Below, piece by piece: positions 1-13,257 of a stretch of DNA of 64,000 bases (the first letter of the stretch is position 1; each line of letters opens with the position of its first letter). The translations under genes were made by a program, and so were the position numbers. The DNA comes from Larimichthys crocea (Eukaryota > Chordata > Actinopteri > Sciaenidae), in NCBI RefSeq assembly GCF_000972845.2, contig NC_040033.1:3066241-3130240 (forward strand), given 5' to 3'. The notes beneath the pieces were generated by a model that worked only from the letters and a program-made list of their open reading frames with translations, was not told where the DNA came from and ran no database searches.

Positions 1-1199
1 CATGATTAACATTTATTTTCTCAACATAAATCATGCATTCAACTTTGTTTCACTCCATATTTTTACCCAGCCCAGGGGCTCAGAATATACAGCATGGAAA
101 TTCCTAATCAATGCTGACAGATTGAAGATTGAATTGCTACTCTGTGGTTACATAACAATTCACAGCACTCCCATTGCTGGAACGTGCATTGGCAGGAATT
201 ACTTCACTGTGTGACAGAGCAGTCGTAAAGCAGTATAAACTCATGTTTTCAGGCAATGGATCAAGCTGTAAACACAACATTGACCGTCACCTCATGAAGT
301 TGGAACATGTTAGCAACATAACAGGTCCCACCACTTCAAGAAGAAAATATTGTTTGATCGCTTCGTAGCAGTTAAATTCACCAGTTAGTCTTTTACTACA
401 TCTGTCTGCTGTTTGGTGCTGAGCAGGTGGTGTACTTAAAGTTTATCATCACTTTTTTTGAAACCAGCTGCTTCCTGTTGCTAAAAAAAAAAAATACTGA
501 GAAAAGTGTGAGACACAAAGGCAAAACAATGAGCTAAAAGACACAAAAACGTTCAACAGAACAGCACAGATGATGGTAATTTTATTAGGCCCTTTGTATT
601 ACCATGGAACTGGCTCTGTTACAGTTCTTTTTACCTAATATCCAATGTCATTCTGATTCTACTGGCCAAAATGAAATTGGTTAGCAGATTTTCATTGACC
701 TGAAGTGCAAACTGTAGTGGGTGTGTCATAATATACAACTCACTGCATTGTATAACTCCATCCATTGTTTGCACTGGCTCCATGGACTGGTTCAAGGAAT
801 CATGCACTGAACCGCTAGAAAACAAACAAACAGCTAAATTGCTGAAAAAAACAAACAAGAAAAAAAATGTTGTACTAAAACACATTTCACATTATACAGC
901 CAATACATCAGTTACATTAAGTGTACATGAAAAATGTTGTAATTAATGCAGCTTTAAAAATTGCAAATCAAGTTAAATTCCATAAATGATATGATTTATC
1001 ATTGGGTTAAACATATATGTGCATAATTCTTACAGTATAGATAAATATCAATGTTACATTGGAATTGATCAGGGTTAGTTATAGTGTTTGTATTTATCCC
1101 GTTATGTTATAAAAAGTCACATTAGAAATGAGATCAGTGAGAAAACGACATCTATGAGGCAGATTCATTTTTCGCTCTGTTCGCTTAAATCCCATTGTG
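1..1199. other. Intergenic, AT-rich, nothing recognised
   Basis: Only short chance reading frames occur. There is no splice-flanked coding segment, repeat or RNA gene that I can identify. Confidence 0.6.
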
Positions 1200-1229
1200 T
1201 TTCTCTTCATCGTTTATGACAGATAAATA

Positions 1230-2110
1230 CTGTACATGAGGTTGCAAGTACGCAAGCGAATCCATATGCACACACTGACTTACAATATAAGAGCGTCTCC
1301 AGGCGCTTTAGGTGTTAAGAGAATATCAGGGCATCAGAGCGGTTTGCTCTGCCTCTTCTCTTTCCCGATCTTCTCTTCAGACCTCCTGTCTCTTGATGGT
1401 TCTCAAGTTCTCTCATGCCTGTCTGCTCTTCCCGTGACCTTTTCAAAGTTATACATACAAAATGAGATTCTTTCCCTTCAGGAATGTACCATTTGAGAGC
1501 GATCCCATAACTTAGAAGGCACTTTCCAGCGCTGTGAGGATTTTCAAATGCCCATTGAGACGCACGGTGCATGATTTCTTTTTTTTTTCCCTCCTCCCCA
1601 TTCTTCTGCCTCGCTGTTTTTTTTATAGTCATTCCACACTTCAGCTCTCACTCTACATCTAATATTGGGCCAAGATTTCAATTTGTTGTTTGACCTTTTC
1701 TCAGCTACATTCTTGGGGAAAGTGCAAATAGCATTGTGCTCCTAGGATTTTAATTCTGGATGCTGAGCTTCGCTGAGGGAAAGGTCCATCTCAATTCTTC
1801 AAACTAATATATCCTATCAATAGTGGCATATTTTTTTTGATGCCTTGGAAATGTAGCTATTTACAGGTATTAGATACTCGCCTTCACACCATTAAGTTTC
1901 GAGCGATATAATGCATCTCCAACCGCTGCCTCACACAGACCAGTAATGGTATTCTGACTGTTTTACATGACCAATGGCATTTTCATTGTGCAAATGCAAC
2001 TCGGATCATAAATAAGCTTGTTAATTTTTGCCCCGCTGTTTGTGATGACAAATCACCCGCCGTGTAAACATTGTCAACAGATGGCAAAATTACTCGAGCG
2101 AGGGTGTGCC
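1230..2110. promoter_or_regulatory. Candidate conserved non-coding element / enhancer
   Basis: This block differs from its surroundings in having balanced composition, no low-complexity runs apart from 1578-1625, and dense developmental transcription-factor words. The best part is 1880-2110: a TTAATTTTT homeodomain-like word near 2020, a forkhead-type GTAAACA at 2064-2070 overlapping a SOX-type ACATTGT at 2068-2074, and an E-box CAGATG at 2078-2083. It lies far downstream of the vstm2a-like gene in a gene-free stretch, where fish developmental enhancers often sit. There is no coding signature. Conservation was not tested. Confidence 0.35.
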
Positions 2111-2403
2111 TGATACTTCTGGGAGGTGTAATGGCGGGGCTGTGTCTGGCAATGGGATGCTAAGTGATGCAGGGCTCCATTCTTCTCAGCTCAGCCTCGG
2201 CAAACAGCTTCATACATCATATCGACGCACCTCCACCAGACAGATGCGTGCAGAGGAAAAGACGGAACACATGCTACTATTACCTCAGACGGATCTCGCC
2301 AAAAAACAAAGTGCACGATGGATATTCCACAGACCCCAAGCTTGACAGGCCTCTGCAATAACAGTGGCCCCCATGAGGACGATGTCTGTGTGTGAGCAAG
2401 AGG

Positions 2404-2406
<3 letters not shown>

Positions 2407-2440
<34 letters not shown>
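2407..2440. repeat. (TG)17 microsatellite
   Basis: This is an uninterrupted TG dinucleotide run of 34 bases. Confidence 0.98.
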
Positions 2441-2441
<1 letters not shown>

Positions 2442-2443
<2 letters not shown>

Positions 2444-5370
2444 CTCACATCTTCACCCTATGTGCCCAGATTTATCAAATTCCACTCATTTCCTGTGAGT
2501 AACTGTGAGATACATAAAGTCATCACTTGCAATTACCCTCCTTTGTTATGAAATGGCAGTTTGTCACAGTCCACATTGTCAACTGGGTCATGGTTGTTTG
2601 CACCAAATTTCTTCCCATCCACTCTCCTCTACCTCTCCTCCACCGCTTCTTTGAAAGAAAGAGATAAAAAGAGACGGACGACCCGATACTCAGACCTTGT
2701 GAATATAGCTTTCAACATGAAAGGGCTTATTGTATCTGCCGAGATGCAATTACACTACCCTTTTTTTGTGTGTTGTTGCTCTCACCAATGCCTCACCTTG
2801 TCTCCCCACCAGCTCAACAGTGATGGTGTGATAGTCAGAGGTGAGAGGTAAGAAGGGGCAAGCTGGGTTGGTTTACAGCTGTGTGGCAAAAGGGAATGAG
2901 CAATACTGTTGTGTCATCAAACACCGTGCGACGATGCACGTCGGGAATCATCACATCGGAATGCGGTGATGAATTTAAAAGATCAAGGGCGTTTAAGGAC
3001 ATGTTGACTGTATTAACATTTCACCATGCCATGTGTGTATTCCTGACCACCTGGGGTTGAACTGTCCTGAACTCAAACATCATGCAAAGCTGGGTGCCTC
3101 TATATGCTCACGACACAGATATCAGTTTTTGCAACTGCAATAAAAGCATGAAGCTGAACTAACATGAAAGTGAACAGCAAGAACAACATTCAGGTGGACT
3201 TGTGTTTGTGTAGACCTTTAGTCAAAGTTTAGTTACAATTAAACCAATGCATGATGGACTATTGATTAAATATCGACTTTGATAGCATAGTATTCAGCCA
3301 AGCAATAGTATGATATGAATAGCATTTTATATTTGAAAATCACATTATGAGAGCTGGACTAATTAGCAGGCACCAGAGCCTGAGCTGCATATATTATACA
3401 TCTATATAGCTATATATAGCTGTATGTTATATTTAATTTACAGTTTGTCAAATGAGATTAATCATATTTTGCAGTCCATGCATACATACATGTGCACACA
3501 GCAACCCTGAAACCACAGAGGACCGCCCCACCCAACATAACAACCCCTGCTATGCTAAGCACATGAGGGCTCATGATGTGAACTGTCTCTGGTGTGGTGT
3601 TGAAGGGTTGGCTCTGCCATGTGATGTATGTTGTTGAATATGCCAGTTTTATTGGTAAAGTTAGTAGTATATAAATGTAATGGCTTTACAAAACAGGGTT
3701 GCTTCACCACATCTGGGCCACTAGTCCAGTATCTCTTGGAATTGCCAATAATGTCTGATGTTAATGCCAGTGCAGAAAGTGACCTTACAGGGGGCTCTAT
3801 TTGCAGAATAATGCATAACTGTGCAATCAGCAGAAAATAGGAATCATTATGCCCACCATGTTGAACCGCCATGGACTCTCTGATTATCTACCAATTTTGT
3901 TTGTTTTTTTTGCATTTGTTCACCCATGCTGGACTACTTTTCTGCTTTTTTTGACCTGTGCCTGCCTGACTATTTTTTTGTATTTTGGTTTGTGCATTGA
4001 ATCATTTGAACTGCACCTGTCCTCCCCCTTATTCTGCATTTGGGCCCAGTCATTCGTGTTCCCCATTTCCACTGCTTGAACTGTGACATACAACGCCGGC
4101 CATCTGCTGTTCCATTTGTTTTTCCTTCATACAACATGACTTGCTCACCATTAGCAACTCACCTCACATTAACATCAGGGTACATGGGTTCAGGCTGATT
4201 GATGCTATCCAAAGCTTTAAAGCTTTTTGCTGTCTTTCCAGTTTCTATCCATATAATCTCATTTGGTAATGAAGGTCCTAAAGTCTCAAGCAGCACAACA
4301 CTTCCCTTAGTAGCCTTCATTTTAGCTCTTAGCCCTTCAGATCAATAACCTGATATTCACTGGACAGATAGAGCAGATTTTAATGCAGCACAGCAAGTGT
4401 ATGTGATTCTAACATCTCAGCATAAATGCTAAGAAAAAACAAAAAAAAACAAAACTTGGATTTGAAAGGATGTCAGGCTCCACCAGTGACTGAACATTAT
4501 ATTAACACACTATGCTAATCATTTCAGCAACACAGCTGGAGTCCAAGTTAGAAGGAGAGATACTGCTTAGTTCTCAGGTTCAGGTTATTTTAAGACATAA
4601 GAAGACCTGTTTTCAAAGGAGTTATAAAATTAGAGGGAGGAGGTTGGGTCCTGAATTGAAAGATAATTAGGTATTCTCTGCAACGGTAATTAACCCTGTT
4701 GTTTTTGACAGCAGTAGATGTGAGGGCTTGTCTTGTATCTTTTCTCATCTTGTTCATGCGAACATTTGATTTTTCCGGCTCCTCTAGTGGAACCTTGCCA
4801 CATTTTATTATTTCATTCTTCTCAGGAAAAAGTGGTAAACACCGCTGCATGAATGATGATCAAATATATCCAGAGGAGCTGCTGTGTCCTCTCGGTGATC
4901 TGCACGCAGCATCAGATTATTAGGAATGGTACACTCAGGCAGAAAATGGTTAAAAACCCAAAGGGTAAATAAATCTCTTAGAATGCTTCCAGAAAGCAGA
5001 TAGGCTACATGAAAGATCAGTAACAATCACAAAAGTTCTTCCTATAATTTAGCTTGCTCATCTTTCTGAACCATCTTCACAGGTAATGATGAAAGGTCCA
5101 CATGAAAGATGTCATAAACAGAAAGCAATTTTGAAAGCAGACTTTAAATTCTAGTCTCAGCCTGCCGGAGTCACCTATCAAATCTGTGAGGATGACTGTG
5201 AATTGAAGCCATGAATCGAGTGCCGAGCAGTTTAAATATGTAGCAGTAAATATGGACCGCCCCGACTGGTTGTTTGCTTAAGAAACAAGAGAAAACTGAA
5301 CATCATTCAAGCAGCATATGCGGTACCTGTAGCATCCAATTCGTAGCATAATGTGTCTTAAACAGGAACT
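2442..5370. other. Intergenic, no gene; possible old repeat at 3870-4110
   Basis: No exon was recognised. The segment 3870-4110 (words such as GACCTGTGCCTGCCTGACTA and CTGCATTTGGG) resembles the 3' part of a dispersed fish retroelement that I cannot name. The rest is AT-rich with nothing visible. Confidence 0.4.
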
Positions 5371-5373
5371 GCA

Positions 5374-6003
5374 ACAAGGTCATGGGGGGCCAAGGCTCAT
5401 TCATGCACGTGGAGATCGAAGGCTTCTTTCAGTAGAATAACGCACCCTGCCACAAAGCAAAAATGGTTCAGGAATGGTCCAAATTCCACAGATCTCAATC
5501 CAATCGAGCATCTGTGGAATGTGCCCCAATACTCAAACAAGCATGGATTAAAGTTCTGTGTCGCTACGACAGATTTCTGTCATTTGTTCAGGCTGACTAA
5601 GGAGGATTGGCCTCTCTGGTCATGTGATTGGAGGCCGTAGTGTGACATTTGGCTGCGGTTTTTGGATCCGGTTCAACTTGTCCGCTGCACGTAACTGCGT
5701 TTTTATTAGCCGACACTAACCACCATTTCGACTGGTTAATTTCTGCATTGTACGCTGTGAGAGTTAAGTCAAAATATTTTTTTTCTTTAATCCATGAACA
5801 AGTCTGATTCATGGAGGCCCCACCTCATAATTTATAGAACTTAAAGGATCTGCTGCTAACATCTTGGTGCTGGATACCACAGCACACCACAGGTCTAGTG
5901 TCCATACCTCGATGGCATGGACTCCACTAGAGTATTTTGGTGGCAAAAGGGGGAGCTATATAATATTATGTGGGTGGTCATAATTTTATGGTTGATCTGT
6001 GTA
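5374..6003 (+). mobile_element. Tc1/mariner transposon fossil, 3' part with transposase remnants
   Basis: The stretch carries words diagnostic of fish Tc1-like transposase genes: GGCCAAGGCTCATTCATGCA, then CCCTGCCACAAAGCAAAAATGG and, after a deletion, CAGATCTCAATCCAATCGAGC. The last decodes to the DLNPIEHLW motif around the third catalytic acidic residue (DDE). After the nested insert, 5803-6003 continues with ATGGAGGCCCCACCTC and AAGGATCTGCTGCTAACATC, ending near the usual GGTGGTCATAATTTTATGG. The frame is broken by deletions, a stop (TTTCAGTAG) and the 255-bp insertion. The 5' inverted repeat and most of the DNA-binding and first catalytic regions are missing. It is a dead copy with no coding potential. 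Confidence 0.85.
5542..5796. mobile_element. Small non-autonomous DNA transposon (MITE) nested in the Tc1 fossil
   Basis: It begins CATGGATTAAAG and ends with the exact inverse CTTTAATCCATG, a 12-bp terminal inverted repeat. It is flanked on both sides by AACAAG (5536-5541 and 5797-5802), a 6-bp target duplication. Removing the insert and one AACAAG restores the Tc1 reading CAAACAAGTCTGATTCATGG, which shows precisely where it inserted. It is 255 bp with no coding capacity. Few superfamilies make 6-bp duplications; which one mobilised it is not determined here. Confidence 0.85.
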
Positions 6004-8560
6004 TTTAATAGGTATAGAGTATGGAAAGAAAGATGCTGTCATGTTGCAATTTGGGAAATTTCGGACCTACATACATCAGACTAGCACAACCAAAGATCCT
6101 AGAGATGTTTTGATGTAATGTTTTAACAACTTCGTATTAAATGCACATTTGTTTTACAGACATGTCTAATAATAATTTTGCTACCTTGCCTGAACCTAAA
6201 CATTCACAGTGCCTTCAATAATTATGGTTAATCAGTCATACATATTTTACCTACCTCCAAGTGGACCAGCACAGTGGCCAGATTTTGCCCATATTCAGTT
6301 ATCAGGTATCGTGTTGTTTTGTAATAACTGCCACCAGTATGGCAAGCTATTCTAATATGTATTAACTAAATTTTAATGTCCAGAACTAACATTACAGATA
6401 ATAAAAATGTAATTTTGAATATTTGTATTGTGACAAGAGATATCTTACTGGTCAAAATGTAAACAGATATCCAACATTTGGATTAGTCCAAATATGTTTA
6501 CAGATATCTTGAGTTCAGCTTCGATGAGGCAAATTGACGTATATATGAGTAATTAATACCCAGTCAAGCTCAGAAATATTGCAGTACACCAGCATCACTT
6601 AGCTGTTTAGCTCACTGACTGTAAATATTAATGCATCATATGTGCCTTGAACGTTGTGAAAGCCTTGGTTATTAATACAGTTATTTCTAGTTATTTAATT
6701 CAGCATAATTTAAATGACAGGAGCTGATTTATATTTAACGTCAAAAAAGAATTTACTCTGCTGTCATGAAGATGTTTAATGGTGGTTCTACATTCTTCAT
6801 GCTCTGCTTTTGGGATTCCTTTCCTTTCCAGAAATGATGAGGAACTGAAGATCTGGATTTGTGTGTTTATTTATTTTACAACCTGCTTTCTGGCATCTTT
6901 CTGTTTTTCTTGTTATATGAGAGTTCTGTTCTTACCTCCCAAAGAGGGCATGGCCTTGGTGCTTGATGGTATATTGCAGGCCTGATGTATACTTGGACCC
7001 AAGAGTCAGAATATCTCAGCCTCTATTACTTTGATTTGAACAGTGTTTTTAGATGCTACGTAGCTCTATTGATGCCAGTGTTGGCCTGACTGACAGAATT
7101 GATCAACATGAAATTCTTTACATATGTTCAAGGTCCCTAGAAGATAAATTCTAACTTCTCCATGTCTGCTTGATAAAATAGTACATCTTGTACAGACAAA
7201 CTTGTTTCCAGACAATAAATCCAGTTAACTTATTAACATTTTTTGATGGATTATTGTCATATCTGCTATAGATATTCATGGTTCCCAGAGGATAAAATGC
7301 AAAATCTTTGACCAGCTCAGCACTAGTATCAGGAATACCTAATTGCCTTTAAACTAGTTTAAAGGAGTATTCAGGTTTGAGCCCCCTGGGTATTGTAGTG
7401 TGTGATGACTGATGAATTAAATCGTTTTTATCTTCTAATTCGTCTTACAAAGTAATGACCCTTTAAAACAACTAAAAGTGGTCAAAAACTAAACCAACTA
7501 ATGAGCCCACCCTCACATACACACTGTTACAAATGCACTGCAGCTGAGATAAAAATAGTCTCCTTTAGAATAAAACAAATCAATGCAGCCCTCAGTTGTG
7601 GCTTGTGAGCTTATAGAAACCTAAAACAAATGGCTGCTTCACTTACAAGTGTAAGCTATCAATACAAAAGGCCTGTGCAGTATTAGTTTGTACCCACAAG
7701 TCCATGAATTGTCGCCTGAGCACAGGCGTGGGAAAGATGGAGAATTGGCGAAGGTTGGCGGGGAAAGGATGGATTTTAGGTCTGTTGTTGCTAAATGGCT
7801 GAAATGAATACGCTTCTGTCTACAAATGAAATTTTATCCCGGGCTACATAATCTATGTGTGTACAGACATGAACACACATGGTGGGTTGACAGTATATTG
7901 CCATGTTGATTCTTTACAAGCCTCAATAGATCTGAAATGGCAACAAACACAACGATTGTAAATGAGCAGGAAAGTGCTTTAGCAGCTTTTAGCCAACCAT
8001 GCCTTTCCTGCCTCCAGGATATTTTGTGTTTTTTTGCTGTTTGAATACATATTACATACTGCATACAAAATCCACTGAATCTCCACAGCTCTGAGTGCTT
8101 TCTTCTTTTCTATTTCATAACCAGAGCAGAGCACAGGACACTTCCCCAGTGGCATGGCTGCCACCGTCCCCCTGGGATCCCTGCACATATGGATGGAGGC
8201 CTTAGTGAGGCTTTTTTAAAATGTGGTCCTTGGTTTGTACACGACCCTTCTGTTTTCCCTCAGAGACTTTCTTCCTTTATATAACTGAGCCTATTTGGTG
8301 TAGAGAAAGTAAAACCAGCCGAACTGTGCTGCAGACAGACAAAAAGATAAATAAATTAGAATATAAAAGCATAAAATGCAGCACTTATTTTTATTGATTA
8401 GGTATCAGCCCAAACCCTTTCTCAAGTTCTGTCTATTAACCACAGGAAATGAACGGTTAAGTGCTGAATACTCCAAACAACTCAAGTGGAATACTAATGA
8501 GCAGTTTCAATATGTGTTCCAAATTTTGCATATAATAGTAGTTGCAAAGCGTCCCTGACG
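6004..8560. other. Intergenic, AT-rich, nothing recognised
   Basis: Only short chance frames occur, with no repeat that I can identify and no convincing splice-bounded coding segment. Confidence 0.55.
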
Positions 8561-8689
8561 TCAGTGCCTCAGGCGAGCAGTGCAGGGAAATGACACCAGC
8601 TTGTTTTCAGCACTTCTCGTCACAGTTAAAGAATGTAGGGCAGAATGAATACGAGGCATATGAAGTAGAGAAAATAGCATGTTGTCTAA

Positions 8690-9080
8690 CGCTGCCATTG
8701 TAAAGACATCTTTATTGGGCGGATTACATTCTTTTTCTCCGCGCGGGGAGGAGATCCATTTATTGTGAGTGTCAGAGGAGGCGGCTAGAGTTTGTTTTGG
8801 AGCCCCATCATCATCACTTTTCGCTGTGGCCCTTGTATCTGAATAAATCTCAAATAGCATGAGAGTGGGGAGAAATAAACACTGTAACTGCATCTTGCGC
8901 ACAACAGTTTTTGAAATAATTAGCCCAACAGAAGGCTGTGGTGATTTTAGGGAGCATTTTGACTTCAAACTGTGCAGTCTTTTGCTGAGCAATGCTTTTC
9001 ATCTCATTTAAAGCCTTCTTTAAAGAGACCACAGAGTGGGCATGCAATTAATTTTATTTTTCATTGAAAATGCTTTTTAA
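8690..9080. promoter_or_regulatory. Candidate conserved non-coding element / enhancer
   Basis: This high-complexity block contains a CpG-bearing core (CTCCGCGCGGGG near 8738) followed by AT-rich homeodomain-type words, including AATAATTAGCCC near 8914 and GCAATTAATTTT near 9045. It stands out from flanking AT-rich sequence. A 143-codon antisense frame crosses it but has no protein resemblance and is treated as chance. Conservation was not tested. Confidence 0.35.
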
Positions 9081-12000
9081 CAAAGCAAATCATTGCCAGA
9101 AACACATCCCGTGATGATGTTTGCAGGATTAAACACAAGTGAATTTAACAATGGTCTTATTAAGTCCTCCTTCTTGTTTTTAGGTTGAACCGACCTTTGT
9201 ATTCCTTTAAATTTTGTCTCATGTCAAATCAGTGTGTATTGTATTCTTAGCGTTTGTTTTGATTTCTGTAATCATTTTGTCAAAATTGACAAAATAAATA
9301 AAATGCTTCTATTTTTCTGCAGTGACATTAAATTGCACTATGTCCTCCAGGGATCGTGAAAACCTGGTTTGGATGAGCATGTGAGCGACCATAAATTAAA
9401 TTTGTTTGGTCTTTATTTGTTACTGTGGACTTACAGCCCTAAAATTCAGGAAAAAAACATGATTGTTTTTCCCCATCTTTCATTTCAAGCAGTGGTGACT
9501 GCTCACATAAAGGTCAGCACAGCAACATGGTCGAACTTTCTGAGCGACCTCAACCCCAACCAGCGCACCAAGATGCCCTCTAACAACTCAAGCTGCCACT
9601 GTACACAGCATGTGTAGACAATGTGGTTTAAGAACAATGATTGTGATTGGTTTGCACAGAATCACGCATAGACAATTGCTTTGTCATGTACAGGCTCACC
9701 AGCCGCCTTTATTTCAAATAATTGAGCCCTAATTGCATTAAAAGTTTGACGAGTCGTGATAAAATTTACATGCTGCACTGATACTACTGAACTTGATACA
9801 ACTTCTGCTTCTGTCTACTGAAGGCACCCATCAAACTCCTGGTAAGGCAGAACAAGTCGACACCCCAAAATGCTGCAGCAACGGGTTGTTGAACTTTCTT
9901 GTGACATTGGACAAATGTAGTCTTCCATTCATTAGCCTAGCTTTCTAATCTCCACTTTATGAGTGGATTACATAACAACAATACAATGTTGAATGTTGAA
10001 AAAGCACCCAACATGACACCCAACATGTCAGCCTGTTCCCATTCCTCTAGTCATGATGCTTGTCTTGCTATGTGAACCTGCCTTGTATCAATGTTCATAG
10101 GAACAATATGATGTTCTCCAGTTGGACGCGCACCACAGTTCTTGACAGCCCTTCTCCTAGCTATGTTGGCAGATGTCAGTTACCCGTTGCCATGGGAAAT
10201 GTCAATACGTCAAAAATTGGATAACACTGGAAACATCACAGTTTATATTTCCTCCCACAAAAGTGAGGAGAATTCAGATTTCACTTTAACTTTATAGTTA
10301 CTGATGTACAGCGTGCTGCACTGAGCTTATTCACTCCCCTGAATTGTTATCCAGGTCTCTGACTATATTTTTATTGTTTGTTCTGTGTTATCTACAGTAC
10401 CAGTGCTCCCTCTGCCCTGAACCTGCTCTCAGTTGTACTGTCTGAGCAAGTACGGCTGACCGCCGCTTGAACTGAAGCCAAGATCAGGAATTATTCATCC
10501 TCCGGCTGCCCTCTCGGCTCCTTCAGACCATCATGCTGCCACCTGACTTACTGTTGCTCCAGCGCTGGTAGGACAGATGAGGGGGTCATCTCTTCAGCTC
10601 AAGTGTCCACGACAGACTTGAATAAACAGCACTGGCGATAGGTGGAGATAACGCTTCAAACCGCGGAGGTGACATTTCTACCAGAGTCTATATCCACAGA
10701 AATGACATTTCCACCAGCGCTGATGATGTTTCCACACGAGGCGGTGCCGTATTTACCCACAGTGGACGTCTTTGACCCTGGCACTGACCCACAGTGATAA
10801 CATTTCTGCTCATCTTTTTAATGTACTTTTCCTGTGTTTGGACACCTGACGGCTTATTTCTAGTTCTTGTTCATTTCATTTAATACCAGCTCAATAATTT
10901 CAAACAGAATGCCCTCTGAACCGATGATTATTGTAATTTTCTTGTTTGTCCATTTTAACTCTATTATATAAAATGTTTTGGTGTACTATTGTCTGAGGAC
11001 AACATGTTTATCCAATATTGGTTTCTTCTGCCAGGAGCTTTAGGTGGAGTCACTCGTAATGTTCCTGTTTTAAGTGGAGGCAGAAAAAAAAAGCTGTTTG
11101 TCCACATTTATTCTTTGTAACGTAGAAAAGCGACAAGCACGAGCGTCCCAGCTAATGATCAGTGCCCTCCGTGATTGTTGACAGTTCAGCCCATTGTACA
11201 CAGGTAAGGAGTGTCAGGTGCACATAATTAACTCAGCATAATTAAACATACAGGATCAAACAGTGTCATAGAAATGGAGCACACAGAGCAGATTATGAGG
11301 AAGGACAGGACGTAGCTTTAAGAATAGAAAGAGCAACATGTGTCTGAAATGAAAGGAAATTAAAAACATAATAATACAAATTTAAAAAGGTTCATGCACT
11401 AAAATACTCCAGCAGCTCGCACAAAATACTGTTAGACCGCTCATCCTCCTAGACGCCACCAGATTGTGGTAGCAAACACTACGGCCAACTCAGCTCAGCT
11501 CTTTTCTCATCTTAGTTTTCGTTGAGGATCACCAATCGCTGCACTTGCAACTGGATTCACAGCATGAACTCCGCCTGCCCCTGCACATTACACCTGTTTC
11601 TAATAAACTGTTAAACTTTGCTTAGTCTGTGAAATGCATTTGCACTTTGGGTTTTCTTATTGTTCTACATAAAAACTTCGTGCAGATCAAATTTGTCAGT
11701 TCATTGATTAGTTGTTTGTCTGAAAATGAATCATTGAATCATTCTCTGGCTGCAGTGTCTCCAGTGTGAGGATTCCCCCCTCTTTGCTTCTGCATTCTCA
11801 CTATTTATAGACCTTATAGATTAAATGAATTGATCAATGGAAAGTCAATGAGTGGGCTCATCAATAATGAAAATAACATTTATCTATCTATGAATCTATT
11901 TTCAAATTCAGTTCAGAAACATCATGCAGCCCTGCTTAATCAAAGATTCACTTTGGGAAGTTCCATTCATCAACAGAGCTTTCTGTTACCATCACCATCA

Positions 12001-13216
12001 TGACTGCAGCTTTGACGGGAATGACTCATGAGCCTTTGTCATCAGGTACATTATATTCTCAAAAGAGAAAAGAGAAAATGAAAAAAAATAAAGAAAGTAC
12101 TTGGATTAAATCGTCTGAAGATTGAACTCATGGGCACCTTGAACACTGTCCTTTGAATGAAATGAGTAAATGTTGTGGCTTCAGTCTGATCGAGTTGTCT
12201 GGTTCCTTTTTTGTTATTAACTATTTCAAAAACCTTGTTTGTCCTGTCTTGTTATTTTGTATGCAGGGATTTCAAGAGACTACTTGTCTCCTTGTCACAC
12301 AAAGTTAAAATGCAAAAATACGAAACAGCCCTGAGCACTTTGATTAGAATTGTGCTTCCTTCCATGAGTTGAATATGACATATCTATTACATACTCAGTG
12401 TGTCATTTGACAGTTCAGTTTAAACGATCCTCTCCTGTAAAATGATGCATTTCTGTTGACTAACTTACGTCATATTGTTCGTCAGAGTTGCAGTACCTTC
12501 CCTGTTGTTTGTTTTCCTGAGGTTCAGTTTCAGGTCGTACTGGAGCAACAAGAAACTGACAGAAGGGCAGAACTGAGACAAAAAAAAAGTTTGTCCGGTA
12601 CTTCAGCTCCATGGATTCATCATACACAAGTTAGCTGCTGATATTTCAGACCTCAGTCAGATAAAGCATCAGTGACTCAGGCAGACCAGACATATTCAGC
12701 TAAATAACCCCTCTGCCCCTGCACTCGCTCTGCTACTTGGGTAAGGTTATTCAATTAAAACTCAAAGAGGTGCAGTTAGAGGAAATTTCCTGAAGCAACT
12801 GTCCGACAACATCATCATTTTCTAATGTGCATTATCCAAACAGTTTTATAATTAACAATCTCAACACATCTTAACGAATGAACAGCTAACATCTAATGGC
12901 CCATTTGAACACCTAATTTTTTAAAAGCTTTTATTTAATTTAAAATCAACAGATTTAAACTGAAATAGGACATATTATATCCCTCCAGTTAAATGTAAAA
13001 ACTGACAATATTACTGACAATATTGTTGATGAATATATATGTATATATATATAGTGAATCATAACAGACGTAATGACAGTGACTCATAGTTAGATATAAT
13101 GATGTTGCACGCCTTTGCTTGGGAGAAGTTCTCTTTTTTAGAGCTCGCCATGTGAAATGATTTTTTTTTTTCTGACTCACTTATTTCTATTTCTGAGACT
13201 GTTGTGTGTTGTCTCC

Positions 13217-13218
<2 letters not shown>
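9081..13218. other. Intergenic, no gene recognised
   Basis: This is AT-rich sequence with occasional balanced stretches. Between 10640 and 10790 the phrase GACATTTC(T/C)ACCAG recurs in decayed form, suggesting a small degenerate local repeat. Nothing else is recognisable. Confidence 0.5.

Positions 13219-13254
<36 letters not shown>
13219..13254. repeat. (TG)18 microsatellite
   Basis: This is an uninterrupted TG dinucleotide run of 36 bases. Confidence 0.98.

Positions 13255-13257
<3 letters not shown>

Noticed and set aside
8561..8992. 143-codon antisense frame
   Set aside because: It has no recognisable domain, no matching splice context, and amino-acid composition like translated non-coding DNA. 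It is treated as chance over a possible regulatory block.
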